DNA from: Mageeibacillus sp. UBA5439
GTDB taxonomy: Bacteria; Bacillota; Clostridia; Saccharofermentanales; DTU023
Length of the DNA stretch: 41,193 bases
NCBI GenBank assembly: GCA_002427505.1
Contig: DIRJ01000005.1
Location: 924 to 42,116 of the forward strand
Direction: 5' to 3'
Shown: piece after piece, positions 23,413 to 31,525 of the stretch
Numbering within the stretch: position 1 is the stretch's first letter
Layout: each line of letters begins with the position of its first letter
The notes under the pieces: model-generated
Seen by the model: only the letters and a program-made list of their open reading frames with translations
Told to the model about the DNA's origin: nothing
Databases searched by the model: none
Made by a program: the position numbers and the translations under genes

Positions 23413-23952
23413 ATGTCTAGAATAGGAAAAATGCCGATTGAGATTCCTGCCGGTGTGGATGTCACCATTGCGGATGACACCGTCACGGTAAAAAAAGGTA
23501 ATCAATCGCTAACGCAAAGTATTTCACCGCTGGTCAAAGTCACTGTGAATGACGGAGTGCTGACAGTTGAACGTTTGCAGGATGATCGCTTCGGCCGCTC
23601 CATGCACGGGCTTACCCGCAGTTTAATTAACAATATGATAATCGGCCTTGAACAGGGATTTTCGAAAAACATCGAAATCACCGGTGTTGGCTATAACGCT
23701 GCCAAAGAAGGCTCGACTTTAGTATTGAACGTAGGTTATTCGCATCAGGTGCGCATTGATGAACCTGAAGGTATCACATTTGATGTTCCCGCTAACAACA
23801 AGATTACAGTTAGAGGATATGATAAGCAATTGGTCGGAGAGACGGCTGCTAAAATTCGTGCCGTCCGTCTGCCTGATGCTTACAAGGGCAAGGGCATTAA
23901 ATATGAAGGCGAGATCCTGCGACTCAAGGTCGGCAAAACAGGCGCAAAGTAA
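23413..23952 (+). CDS. rplF: 50S ribosomal protein L6
   Basis: A 179-residue protein near the factor-binding site. MSRIGKMPIEIPAGVDVTI, a central GLTRSLINNMIIGLEQGFSK and the C-terminal RLPDAYKGKGIKYEGEILRLKVGKTGAK are canonical. AGGAGG (23402-23407) precedes the ATG, after an unusually long spacer with hairpins. Confidence 0.99.
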   Translation: MSRIGKMPIEIPAGVDVTIADDTVTVKKGNQSLTQSISPLVKVTVNDGVLTVERLQDDRFGRSMHGLTRSLINNMIIGLEQGFSKNIEITGVGYNAAKEGSTLVLNVGYSHQVRIDEPEGITFDVPANNKITVRGYDKQLVGETAAKIRAVRLPDAYKGKGIKYEGEILRLKVGKTGAK

Positions 23953-23964
23953 GGAGCGAAAGTT

Positions 23965-24327
23965 ATGAGTTATAAAGAATCAAGAAATCAACGCCGTCTC
24001 CGTCGTCATGCGCGTGTCAGAAACAAGCTTCATGGCACAGCTCAGCATCCCAGACTTTGTGTTTTCCGCAGTAATGCGGAGATCTACGCACAAGTGATTG
24101 ACGATGATAATGGTGTAACCCTGGCGCAGGCATCTTCACTGGATAAAGTGCTGGACATAGAGCATGGCGGCAACATTGAAGCTGCCAAAGCTGTCGGTAA
24201 ACTTATCGCCGAACGTGCGCTTGAACAAGAAATCAAAACTGTGATCTTTGATCGCGGAGGCTATAAATATCACGGGCGAGTGGAAGCATTGGCAGAAGCG
24301 GCACGCGAAGCCGGACTATCATTTTAA
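23965..24327 (+). CDS. rplR: 50S ribosomal protein L18
   Basis: A 120-residue 5S rRNA-binding protein. RVRNKLHGTAQHPRLCVFRSN, IYAQVIDDD and FDRGGYKYHGRVEALAEAAREAGLSF are typical. AAGGAG (23951-23956) precedes the ATG. Confidence 0.99.
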   Translation: MSYKESRNQRRLRRHARVRNKLHGTAQHPRLCVFRSNAEIYAQVIDDDNGVTLAQASSLDKVLDIEHGGNIEAAKAVGKLIAERALEQEIKTVIFDRGGYKYHGRVEALAEAAREAGLSF

Positions 24328-24338
24328 GGGAGTAAAGC

Positions 24339-24848
24339 ATGAGAAGAGACAAGAGATTCGACAGAGACCAGGCTGATGAGCTCCAGGAGCGCGTCATTCA
24401 TATAGGTCGCGTTGCAAAGACTGTCAAAGGCGGTAGAAATTTCCGTTTTACAGCGCTTGTTGTTGTGGGTGATGGTGCCGGCCGTGTAGGCAAGGGCTTG
24501 GGCAAGGCTCAGGAAATCCCGGATGCCATCCGCAAGGGTGTTGATGAAGCTAAGAAAAATATGATCACGGTATCCCTGTACAAGGATACTATTCCGCACC
24601 AGGTTACAGGTGTTTTCAACTCAGGCAAGGTTCTGCTGAAACCCGCTGCAGCAGGTAGCGGAGTTATCGCCGGAAGCCCTGTGCGTGCAGTCTGTGAGCT
24701 GGCCGGTATAAAAGATATTCGTACCAAATCGCTCGGATCAAATAATCCGAACAACGTGGTTAATGCTGCAATCGAAGGATTGAAATCCTTGCGCTCCCTG
24801 GAAGAGGTAGCTGCAATTCGAGGCAAAGACCCGAAAGATATTTTATAG
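24339..24848 (+). CDS. rpsE: 30S ribosomal protein S5
   Basis: A 169-residue decoding-fidelity protein. ELQERVIHIGRVAKTVKGGRNFRFTALVVVGDG and AVCELAGIKDIRTKSLGSNNPNNVV are typical. AAGGGAG (24327-24333) precedes the ATG. No truncation or insertion is seen. Confidence 0.99.
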   Translation: MRRDKRFDRDQADELQERVIHIGRVAKTVKGGRNFRFTALVVVGDGAGRVGKGLGKAQEIPDAIRKGVDEAKKNMITVSLYKDTIPHQVTGVFNSGKVLLKPAAAGSGVIAGSPVRAVCELAGIKDIRTKSLGSNNPNNVVNAAIEGLKSLRSLEEVAAIRGKDPKDIL

Positions 24849-24861
24849 GGAGGGCACTTGC

Positions 24862-25053
24862 ATGGCACAATTAAGAGTGACATTACTTCGCAGTCTCAAT
24901 AGCGTAAAAAAAGAACAACGGGCGACAGTTGAGGCTCTTGGTTTGAATAAAATCGGTCAGCAAGTTCTCCATCAGGATAATGATGCGATCCGGGGTATGT
25001 TAAATCGAGTTTCGCATCTTGTCGTTTTCGAAGAAGTGGAAGGAGATGCGTAA
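24862..25053 (+). CDS. rpmD: 50S ribosomal protein L30
   Basis: A 63-residue small 50S protein. LRVTLLRSLNSVKKEQRATVEALGLNKIGQ and the middle DNDAIRGMLNRVSHLV match the family. GGGAGGG (24848-24854) precedes the ATG. Its stop shares one base with the rplO start (TAATG). Confidence 0.98.
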   Translation: MAQLRVTLLRSLNSVKKEQRATVEALGLNKIGQQVLHQDNDAIRGMLNRVSHLVVFEEVEGDA

Positions 25054-25502
25054 TGAAACAGAATGAACTGAGACCTATTGAAGGTTCGCGTCCCAAGACA
25101 TGGCGTAAAGGGCGTGGTCATGGCAGCGGCAATGGAAAAACAGCCGGTCGTGGTCACAAGGGCCAGAAGGCTCGTTCCGGTGGTGGAGTCAGTCCCCATT
25201 TTGAAGGTGGGCAGATGCCATTATACCGTCGCGTACCTAAGCGCGGTTTTAATAATAAACGTTTTGCCAAGCAATATATTGTGGTGAATGTCGGTGCCTT
25301 AGAAGCGCTGGAAAACAACACTGTGGTCGATGCCGCGAGTCTGGCAGAATCTGGAATTATCAGCTTGCCGAAAGTTAATGATGGAATCAAGATTCTTGGT
25401 GACGGTGAGCTAAGCAAGAGCTTGACCGTGAAGGCAAAGGCTTTCACAAGCTCGGCCCGGGAAAAGATTGAGCAGGCCGGGGGAATTTGTGAGGTGATCT
25501 GA
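25053..25502 (+). CDS. rplO: 50S ribosomal protein L15
   Basis: A 149-residue late-assembly 50S protein. The glycine-rich N-terminal extension (RKGRGHGSGNGKTAGRGHKGQKARSG, in part) and FEGGQMPLYRRVPKRGF are diagnostic. Translation is probably coupled to rpmD through the one-base overlap; a GGAAGGAGA-type SD lies within rpmD. Overlaps secY by one base (TGATG). Confidence 0.99.
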   Translation: MKQNELRPIEGSRPKTWRKGRGHGSGNGKTAGRGHKGQKARSGGGVSPHFEGGQMPLYRRVPKRGFNNKRFAKQYIVVNVGALEALENNTVVDAASLAESGIISLPKVNDGIKILGDGELSKSLTVKAKAFTSSAREKIEQAGGICEVI

Positions 25503-26797
25503 TGGGTGAGATGTTTCAAACCCTGCGCAACGCTTTCCGCATTGAAGATATTCGCAAAAAAGTATTGTTTACTCTGGCGATGATTCTTATCTTCCGTTTG
25601 GGAACAGCTATGCCGGTGCCGGCCATTGATACAGCATCCTTTACTGAGTTATTCAGTCGTTTTGGCCAGCTGGGCCAATTCCTGGATATTATTTCAGGCG
25701 GTGCTTTTAAATCAGTATCAATACTTGCACTTGGTATATCACCTTATATCAACTCATCAATCATTATGCAGCTGCTGACCTTTGCTATTCCGGCACTGGA
25801 ACGCATGCAGAAGGAAGGCGAAGCAGGACAGGAGAAGATTAAAAAGATCACACGTCTGGTGACCTTGGGTATTGCTTTGGTAATGTCCACATCATATGCT
25901 TTCCTGACCCGTGAAGCAGCCAGCTCCGGCATGCCGCGTTTTCTGTCTTTAGCTGTAGTTATTATGAGCTTTACCGGCGGTGCAATGTTTGTCATGTGGC
26001 TGGGTGAGCTGATCGATGAAAAAGGAATCGGAAACGGTATTTCCCTGATTATCTTTACCGGTATAGTAAGCAGACTGCCTTCTTATATACCTCTGATCTA
26101 CTCTTATTTCCAGGGTTGGCGGGTTATCGGCGGCAGCATACTCCTCGCATTATTGGGGGTAGTCCTTGTAGTAGCTTTTTTTGTCGGCATGGTAACTTTG
26201 GTTGTGTATATTCAAAGTGCAGAGCGCAGGATACCTATTCAATACGCCAAGCGTGTTGTCGGCCGAAAAGTATATGGCGGCCAGGGAACTTATTTGCCGA
26301 TTAAGGTCAACCAATCCGGTGTTTTGCCGGTTATTTTCGCTATGTCCCTGTTAATGGTGGGACCAACGATAGCATCGTTAACCGGCTCAACCGGTAAAGT
26401 TGCGACCTGGTTTCTGACTCTTAATCAGAACCCGCTGTATTATCTGTTTTATGCCTTGCTGATTCTGGCCTTTGTATTTTTCTACTCCACTATCAGCTTT
26501 AATCCGATCGATATTGCCAACAACCTGCAAAAGAACGGCGGCTACATTCTGGGTATTCGTCCAGGCAGGCCGACTTCTGACTTTATTGGCAAAACAGCGC
26601 GCAGACTTAACTGGTTTGAGGCTTTGTTCCTTATGGTAATAGTGCTGCTGCCATCTTTATTCGGACTGATTACAAAGGCTGAAGGAGTTTGGTTCGGCGG
26701 TACAGCAGTAATCATTCTGGTTGGTGTTTCAATGGACATCGTCAACCAATTGGAAGCACAGTTGCTGATGCGTCATTACAAAGGATTTTTAGATTAA
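25502..26797 (+). CDS. secY: Protein translocase channel subunit SecY
   Basis: A 431-residue channel of the Sec translocon in the cytoplasmic membrane. Ten membrane helices can be traced. RLGTAMPVPAID near the start, the plug-region SGGAFKSVSILALGISPYINSSIIMQLL and the cytoplasmic loop ERRIPIQYAKRVVGRK are typical. The start overlaps the rplO stop by one base. It exports the signal-peptide proteins seen elsewhere in this window. Confidence 0.99.
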   Translation: MGEMFQTLRNAFRIEDIRKKVLFTLAMILIFRLGTAMPVPAIDTASFTELFSRFGQLGQFLDIISGGAFKSVSILALGISPYINSSIIMQLLTFAIPALERMQKEGEAGQEKIKKITRLVTLGIALVMSTSYAFLTREAASSGMPRFLSLAVVIMSFTGGAMFVMWLGELIDEKGIGNGISLIIFTGIVSRLPSYIPLIYSYFQGWRVIGGSILLALLGVVLVVAFFVGMVTLVVYIQSAERRIPIQYAKRVVGRKVYGGQGTYLPIKVNQSGVLPVIFAMSLLMVGPTIASLTGSTGKVATWFLTLNQNPLYYLFYALLILAFVFFYSTISFNPIDIANNLQKNGGYILGIRPGRPTSDFIGKTARRLNWFEALFLMVIVLLPSLFGLITKAEGVWFGGTAVIILVGVSMDIVNQLEAQLLMRHYKGFLD

Positions 26798-26798
26798 A

Positions 26799-27446
26799 AT
26801 GGCTTATAGATTTATTTTTCTTGGTGCACCGGGAAGCGGCAAAGGGACATGGTCAGCTATCGTGTCCCGGCGCCTTGCCCTGTCTCACCTCTCAACCGGA
26901 GATCTGCTGCGGCAGGAAGTTGCAGAGAATTCGGAACTGGGCCAAAAAGCCAAATCCTATATGGATGCCGGTGAGTTGGTTCCTGATGAATTGATTCTGG
27001 CACTCGTAGACAAAAAACTGGGTGAAGCAAACGGATTTATTCTGGATGGTTACCCTCGAAATATTGCACAGGCAAAGTCTTTGGAAGAAATTCTGGAAAA
27101 GAACAAGATCAGCCTGTCAAAAGTTATTTATTTAGAAGTAGCTGAAGATGAGCTTGTTCGCCGTATAACAAGCCGCGTCGTGTGTCTGAACTGCGGAGCT
27201 ACATACAATCTTCAAACGATGCCCCCTACAGCAGCAGGTGTCTGTGACAGATGTGGCAGTAAACTGATTCAGCGTCAGGATGATACTGAAGATGTTTTCC
27301 GGGTCCGCCTGGATGCTTACAAAAGGCAAACAGCACCCTTGCTCGCTTATTACGAGAAAAAGGGTCTGCTTCACAGGTATAAGAATGACGGCGCACAGAC
27401 TGAGGAAGGCACAGAAGACTTCCTCAAGCTGCTGACAAAGGAATAA
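26799..27446 (+). CDS. adk: Adenylate kinase (zinc-type LID)
   Basis: A 215-residue enzyme interconverting AMP, ADP and ATP in the cytosol. The P-loop is GAPGSGKGT (9-17), LSTGDLLR binds AMP, DGYPRN is the signature, and the LID has four cysteines (CLNC and CDRC) that probably bind zinc, as in Gram-positive enzymes. After the P-loop the residue is Trp18 where most family members have Gln (GKGTQ). It starts one base after the secY stop without a strong SD, so translation is likely coupled. Confidence 0.98.
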   Translation: MAYRFIFLGAPGSGKGTWSAIVSRRLALSHLSTGDLLRQEVAENSELGQKAKSYMDAGELVPDELILALVDKKLGEANGFILDGYPRNIAQAKSLEEILEKNKISLSKVIYLEVAEDELVRRITSRVVCLNCGATYNLQTMPPTAAGVCDRCGSKLIQRQDDTEDVFRVRLDAYKRQTAPLLAYYEKKGLLHRYKNDGAQTEEGTEDFLKLLTKE

Positions 27447-27451
27447 AATTA

Positions 27452-28216
27452 ATGATTAGGCTTAAGTCACCGGAAGAAATTGATCGGATGCGTCGGGCCG
27501 GCGCAGTGGTCGCAGCTGTCTTCGACGAGATTGCCCCACTGATGCAAGCCGGGGTGTCCACTTATGAAATTGATCACCTTGCACATGAGGTGATCAAGAG
27601 GCACGGTGCCATTCCCTCATTTCTGGGTTTCCCGGGAGAGTTTTCGCCCTTTCCGGCAGCCACATGCATTTCAATTGACTCTCAGGTAGTACACGGCATC
27701 CCGTCCCGGGATCGAATTCTTGAAGATGGAATGATCGTATCTGTTGATGTCGGCGCTATCCTGGATGATATGCATGGAGATGCAGCGCGTACCTATCTGG
27801 TAGGAGAAGTGGATCCGGAAGTCCGTAAATTAGTGGAAGAAACAGAAAACTCTTTTTGGAAGGGTTTTGAGCAGGCAACAATCGGTAATCGTATCGGAGA
27901 TATTTCACATGCGGTTGAAACACACGTCAAAGCTTTTGGCTATGGTGTGATAGAGGTTCTTACCGGACACGGAGTAGGTTATGACATGCACGAAGATCCC
28001 AGTGTACCGAACTTTGGCAGAAAAGGACGTGGTATCCGTCTGGCAGAGGGAATGACACTGGCCCTGGAACCGATGATTACTTTAGGATCGCCGAGAGTTC
28101 AATTAGAGCGGGATGGCTGGACTTTTGTCACGCGTGACGGGAAACCGGCTTCTCACTATGAAAATACTTTCGCCATCACCAAGCAAGGTCCCATTGTCCT
28201 GACAGCAAGTTGCTGA
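27452..28216 (+). CDS. map: Methionine aminopeptidase, type I
   Basis: A 254-residue enzyme that removes the initiator methionine from new proteins. The two-metal site is visible: aspartates in VSVDVG and DMHGDAART, histidine in TGHGVGYDMHEDP, and glutamates in LALEPMI and ENTFAIT. It starts 5 bases after the adk stop; the SD AAAGGA lies at the end of adk. Standard adk-map-infA neighbourhood. Confidence 0.98.
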   Translation: MIRLKSPEEIDRMRRAGAVVAAVFDEIAPLMQAGVSTYEIDHLAHEVIKRHGAIPSFLGFPGEFSPFPAATCISIDSQVVHGIPSRDRILEDGMIVSVDVGAILDDMHGDAARTYLVGEVDPEVRKLVEETENSFWKGFEQATIGNRIGDISHAVETHVKAFGYGVIEVLTGHGVGYDMHEDPSVPNFGRKGRGIRLAEGMTLALEPMITLGSPRVQLERDGWTFVTRDGKPASHYENTFAITKQGPIVLTASC

Positions 28217-28231
28217 TGATTGCATTGAACT

Positions 28232-28543
28232 ATGAAACAAGCACGCTGCCCGCAGCAGCAAAGGAAAATCAAAACAGGTGCCGCGGTTAGAGCGACACAT
28301 GGACATGACCGTGGACGTCTGTATCTTGTAATTAGACTGGATGCAGAGCAGGTAGAGTTAAGTGACGGAGCTTACCGGCCGGTCGCTAAACCTAAGACTA
28401 AAAACCTGAAACACCTTGTTCATGTTTCTGATCTGATTGGGGAAAATCAGTTGATAGCTGAGCTAAATGACCTGAGCTGTGAACGGGAACAGGATATATA
28501 CATTAGACGATTGCTGAAGCAAGTAGCTAAAAATGAAGAATAA
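28232..28543 (+). CDS. KOW-domain RNA-binding protein of the map-infA interval
   Basis: A 103-residue basic protein. The N-terminal part TGAAVRATHGHDRGRLYLVIRLD fits a KOW-like beta-barrel as in L14e/L27e-type proteins, and KPKTKNLKHL follows, the pattern of a small conserved gene found between map and infA in many Clostridia. A charged helix-like C-terminus follows. The start lies 15 bases after map with only a weak SD. A ribosome-associated role is likely, but I know of no defined function. Confidence 0.75.
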   Translation: MKQARCPQQQRKIKTGAAVRATHGHDRGRLYLVIRLDAEQVELSDGAYRPVAKPKTKNLKHLVHVSDLIGENQLIAELNDLSCEREQDIYIRRLLKQVAKNEE

Positions 28544-28578
28544 CATATTGATTTTTAATCTACTTAGAAAGGATGATG

Positions 28579-28797
28579 ATGGCTAAAGAAGAAGCTATTG
28601 AAGTTAAAGGAATAGTTACAGAGACAATGCCCAATGCGGTTTTCAGGGTTGAGCTGGAAAATGGTCATGAAGTGATAGCTCACATCTCCGGGAAGCTGCG
28701 AAAGAATTATATTAAAATTCTGACTGGCGATAATGTAACGGTGGAACTATCCCCTTACGACTTAGCCCGTGGACGTATCATATGGCGTTCAAAATAG
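28579..28797 (+). CDS. infA: Translation initiation factor IF-1
   Basis: A 72-residue OB-fold factor that blocks the A site during initiation. Three ATG codons follow each other (28573, 28576, 28579); the third is chosen because GAAAGGA (28567-28573) is then correctly spaced and the product is exactly the family length, starting MAKEEAIEVKGIV. KIRKNYIKI-like (LRKNYIKILTGDNVTVELSPYD) and GRIIWR are typical. Confidence 0.98.
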   Translation: MAKEEAIEVKGIVTETMPNAVFRVELENGHEVIAHISGKLRKNYIKILTGDNVTVELSPYDLARGRIIWRSK

Positions 28798-28819
28798 AAG
28801 ATATCGACTGATCTGCAGG

Positions 28820-28841
28820 GCGGCAACCTTGAAGTTGCCGC
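28820..28841 (+). other. Perfect hairpin in the infA-rpmJ spacer
   Basis: GCGGCAAC (28820-28827) and GTTGCCGC (28834-28841) form an 8-bp stem with a 6-base loop. No T tract follows directly, so a terminator is unlikely. It may be a processing or pausing site, or overlap the promoter described at 28829-28857. Confidence 0.5.
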
Positions 28842-28857
28842 ATAAATGTGATAAAAT
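28829..28857 (+). promoter_or_regulatory. Candidate internal promoter for rpmJ-rpsM-rpsK-rpsD-rpoA-rplQ
   Basis: TTGAAG (28829-28834) and TAAAAT (28852-28857) are 17 bases apart, with a TG extended -10 (28849-28850). It would give the alpha-operon genes their own supply of transcript. The -35 coincides with the loop of the hairpin at 28820-28841. Confidence 0.45.
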
Positions 28858-28899
28858 TTTTCGGTGCGCCGTTTGGGCGGTGCGCGAAAGGAGAAAACA

Positions 28900-29013
28900 A
28901 TGAAAGTAAGACCTTCAGTAAAACCTATATGCGAAAAGTGCCGTATCGTCAAGAGACGTGGTCGTGTAATGGTCATTTGTTCAGATCCTAAGCATAAGCA
29001 ACGACAGGGCTAG
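28900..29013 (+). CDS. rpmJ: 50S ribosomal protein L36 (zinc-binding)
   Basis: A 37-residue protein reading MKVRPSVKPICEKCRIVKRR at the start and ending SDPKHKQRQG. C11, C14, C27 and H32 are the zinc ligands of the C+ form. AAAGGAG (28887-28893) precedes the ATG at 28900. It is short enough to be missed by length-based gene calling. Confidence 0.98.
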   Translation: MKVRPSVKPICEKCRIVKRRGRVMVICSDPKHKQRQG

Positions 29014-29142
29014 TTCCTGTTTATATTGACAGAATTTATAAATTTTGAGACGACACGACGACGGATGCGGCTGCGACAGATAACTGTCGAAATCCAAATT
29101 CGTGTTTGAGCGATAAAACATTCGAAAGCATGGAGGTATCGG
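29014..29142 (+). other. 129-base rpmJ-rpsM spacer with a hairpin
   Basis: This is the longest gap inside the ribosomal cluster. CGACAG (29074-29079) and CTGTCG (29084-29089) make a 6-bp stem with an ATAA loop, and CGAC units repeat upstream. In E. coli the leader before rpsM is the S4 repressor target; a similar function here is only suggested by position. No gene is visible. Confidence 0.45.
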
Positions 29143-29508
29143 ATGGCACGTATTGCCGGGGTAGATTTACCCAATGAAAAACGCGTAGAGATCGGCCTGA
29201 CTTCCATTTATGGAATCGGCAGGACAAGATCGAATGAGATTCTTGCCAAAGCGGAAGTAGATCCGAACACGAGAGTGAAGGATCTGACCGATGGTGAGAT
29301 CACCCGCATCAGAGAAACAATTGACAGTGATTATGAGGTTGAAGGCGATTTGCGCCGCAGCACCGCAATGAATATCAAGCGTTTGACGGAAATAGGTTCC
29401 TATAGAGGCCGCCGCCATCGTATGAATTTGCCGGTACGTGGACAACGAACCAAAACCAACGCTCGTACCCGTAAGGGAAGCAGACGCAGAATGGCTAAAA
29501 AGAGATAA
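29143..29508 (+). CDS. rpsM: 30S ribosomal protein S13
   Basis: A 121-residue head protein contacting P-site tRNA and the 50S. MARIAGVDLPNEKRVEIGLTSIYGIG and the basic end RGQRTKTNARTRKGSRR are typical. GGAGG (29131-29135) precedes the ATG. Confidence 0.99.
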   Translation: MARIAGVDLPNEKRVEIGLTSIYGIGRTRSNEILAKAEVDPNTRVKDLTDGEITRIRETIDSDYEVEGDLRRSTAMNIKRLTEIGSYRGRRHRMNLPVRGQRTKTNARTRKGSRRRMAKKR

Positions 29509-29522
29509 GGAGGACGAGATAA

Positions 29523-29921
29523 ATGGCTAAAGCAAAAAAAGCAACAACAAGAACCAGACGCCGCGATCGTAAAAACGTTCAGCATGGCGCAGCGCATATT
29601 CATTCGTCCTTCAATAACACTATTGTGACGATTACAGATTTACAGGGAAATGCCATTTCCTGGTCCAGTGCAGGCGCGCAAGGCATGAAAGGCTCACGTA
29701 AAGGCACACCATTTGCCGCCCAATTAGCCGGTGAGACTGCTGCCCGCAAAGCTGTAGAACATGGTATGCAAGATGTTGATGTTTACGTGCGTGGTCCCGG
29801 ATCCGGACGTGAGTCAGCCATCAGGGCTCTGGCAACCGGCGGTTTGAATGTAACACTGATAAAAGATGTTACACCTATTCCGCATAATGGCTGCAGACCG
29901 CCCAAAAGAAGAAGAGGCTAG
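29523..29921 (+). CDS. rpsK: 30S ribosomal protein S11
   Basis: A 132-residue platform protein. HIHSSFNNTIVTITDLQGNAISWSSAG and DVTPIPHNGCRPPKRRRG are canonical. AAGGAGG (29508-29514) precedes the ATG. Confidence 0.99.
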   Translation: MAKAKKATTRTRRRDRKNVQHGAAHIHSSFNNTIVTITDLQGNAISWSSAGAQGMKGSRKGTPFAAQLAGETAARKAVEHGMQDVDVYVRGPGSGRESAIRALATGGLNVTLIKDVTPIPHNGCRPPKRRRG

Positions 29922-29932
29922 GAGGGGACATT

Positions 29933-30514
29933 ATGGCAAGAGACAGATCACCAATTATGAAGCGTTGTCGTACGCTTGAACTTGCGCCCCAGACATTGGG
30001 CATTAATAAAAAATCAAAACGCAATCCTAAGAAATCCCGCCGCAAAGAGAGCGAGTACGGGAGACAGATGAAAGCGAAGCAAAAGACAAAATTCGTCTAT
30101 GGAGTTATGGAAAAGCAATTCCGCGGCACCTTTGCCCGTGCAGCAAAAATGCCGGGTAAGAGTGGTGAAAACCTGATGAAACTGCTTGAACTGAGACTGG
30201 ACAATGTCGTCTACCGTTTAGGCTTTGCCAGCACGCGTGCCCATGCACGTCAGCTTGTCAACCACGGTCATTTTGATGTGAACGGCCAACGCACCAGCAT
30301 CCCTTCGATGACAGTAGCCCCTGGTGACGAAATTTCAGTACGTGAAAATTCCCGTTCACTTCAGCCCTTCCAGGACCTGCCTAACGTTATCGTGCCGGAC
30401 TGGCTCAGTGCTGATCCCGGTAATCTCAAGGGAAGCGTAATGCGTGTACCTGAGCGTCATGAAATAGATGTGGATGTAGAAGAAACCTTGATTGTTGAGC
30501 TCTACTCCAGATAA
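29933..30514 (+). CDS. rpsD: 30S ribosomal protein S4 (zinc-free form)
   Basis: A 193-residue primary 16S-binding protein. The N-terminus RSPIMKRCRTLELAPQTLG lacks the CxxC zinc knuckle, matching the C-minus, slightly shorter form. The S4 domain RLDNVVYRLGFASTRAHARQLVNHGHF is clear. AGGAGGGG (29921-29928) precedes the ATG. S4 often regulates its own operon. Confidence 0.98.
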   Translation: MARDRSPIMKRCRTLELAPQTLGINKKSKRNPKKSRRKESEYGRQMKAKQKTKFVYGVMEKQFRGTFARAAKMPGKSGENLMKLLELRLDNVVYRLGFASTRAHARQLVNHGHFDVNGQRTSIPSMTVAPGDEISVRENSRSLQPFQDLPNVIVPDWLSADPGNLKGSVMRVPERHEIDVDVEETLIVELYSR

Positions 30515-30539
30515 TTTACTGATTAAGGGAGGCTTTTCC

Positions 30540-31487
30540 ATGATCGAAGCAAAAAATACAAATGTTGAATATAAAAAGCATTCGGAAGATGGTTCCTATG
30601 GCCTCTTTGTTGTAGAACCGCTGGAACGCGGCTATGGCACTACCCTGGGAAATGCCTTGAGACGTGTGCTTTTATCTTCATTGCCGGGTTCAGCAGTGAC
30701 TGCGATTCGCATTGAAAATGTCTATCAGGAGTTTTCCACAGTTCCGGGCGTAGTTGAGGATGTCACTGAGATTATCCTCAATGTGAAAGAAATTCGCGCC
30801 AGAATGCGTGGGGAAGGTCCGAAGACTGTTTATATAAGTACCGAAGAAGGCTACTCAGGTCCTGTGACTGCGGGTGACATTATCCGCGACGATGAAGTTG
30901 AGATAGTGAATCCGGAACTGGTTATTGCCAACTTGAACGGTGAAGGACGCCTGTTCATGGAACTAACCTTCAATAACGGCCTGGGCTACAGAAGTGCGGA
31001 AGACAACAAGATCGATAATTCACCGATTGGTGTCATTCCTGTTGACTCCATTTATACTCCTGTCACCAAGGTTAAGTATGCAGTCACTGACACACGTGTC
31101 GGGCAGGTTACTGACTATGACAAACTGACACTGGAATTGTGGACTGACGGATCAATTAAAGCCAATGACGCTTTGTCACAAGCTTCCAAGATTCTGATTG
31201 AACATCTGAATCTCTTTTCCTCGATATCCGACGCTGAAATTGTGACGGAGGACAAAGATGAAGAAGCGACAATTGAAGATAGTGTTGAAGAAGATTATAT
31301 GATTCCGATTGAGGACCTTAACTTCTCAGTGCGTACCTACAATTGTTTAAAGCGGGCCAATATGAATACAGTAGCTGATATGATGGCCCGCAGCAGAGAG
31401 GACATGATGAAGGTCCGCAATCTGGGTAAGAAGTCCATGGAAGAAGTGGATGAGAAACTGGCTAGTATTGGCCTTGAGCTAAGATAA
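30540..31487 (+). CDS. rpoA: RNA polymerase alpha subunit
   Basis: A 315-residue subunit that dimerises to start RNA polymerase assembly. ATG 30540 follows AGGGAGG (30526-30532) and gives the natural N-terminus MIEAKNTNVEY; the frame is open upstream into rpsD. The N-terminal domain has RGYGTTLGNALRRVLLSSLPG, an acidic linker lies near 235-255, and the C-terminal domain LKRANMNTVADMMARSREDMMKVRNLGKKSMEEV contacts promoters and activators such as the Crp/Fnr proteins in this window. Confidence 0.99.
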   Translation: MIEAKNTNVEYKKHSEDGSYGLFVVEPLERGYGTTLGNALRRVLLSSLPGSAVTAIRIENVYQEFSTVPGVVEDVTEIILNVKEIRARMRGEGPKTVYISTEEGYSGPVTAGDIIRDDEVEIVNPELVIANLNGEGRLFMELTFNNGLGYRSAEDNKIDNSPIGVIPVDSIYTPVTKVKYAVTDTRVGQVTDYDKLTLELWTDGSIKANDALSQASKILIEHLNLFSSISDAEIVTEDKDEEATIEDSVEEDYMIPIEDLNFSVRTYNCLKRANMNTVADMMARSREDMMKVRNLGKKSMEEVDEKLASIGLELR

Positions 31488-31525
31488 GACATAATTAATA
31501 TTAAGACAAACAGGAGGGTATGAAT

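Noticed and set aside
29026..29031. Consensus -35 sequence TTGACA after rpmJ
   Set aside because: No -10-like sequence lies 16-18 bases downstream (GACGAC there), so it is not called a promoter.
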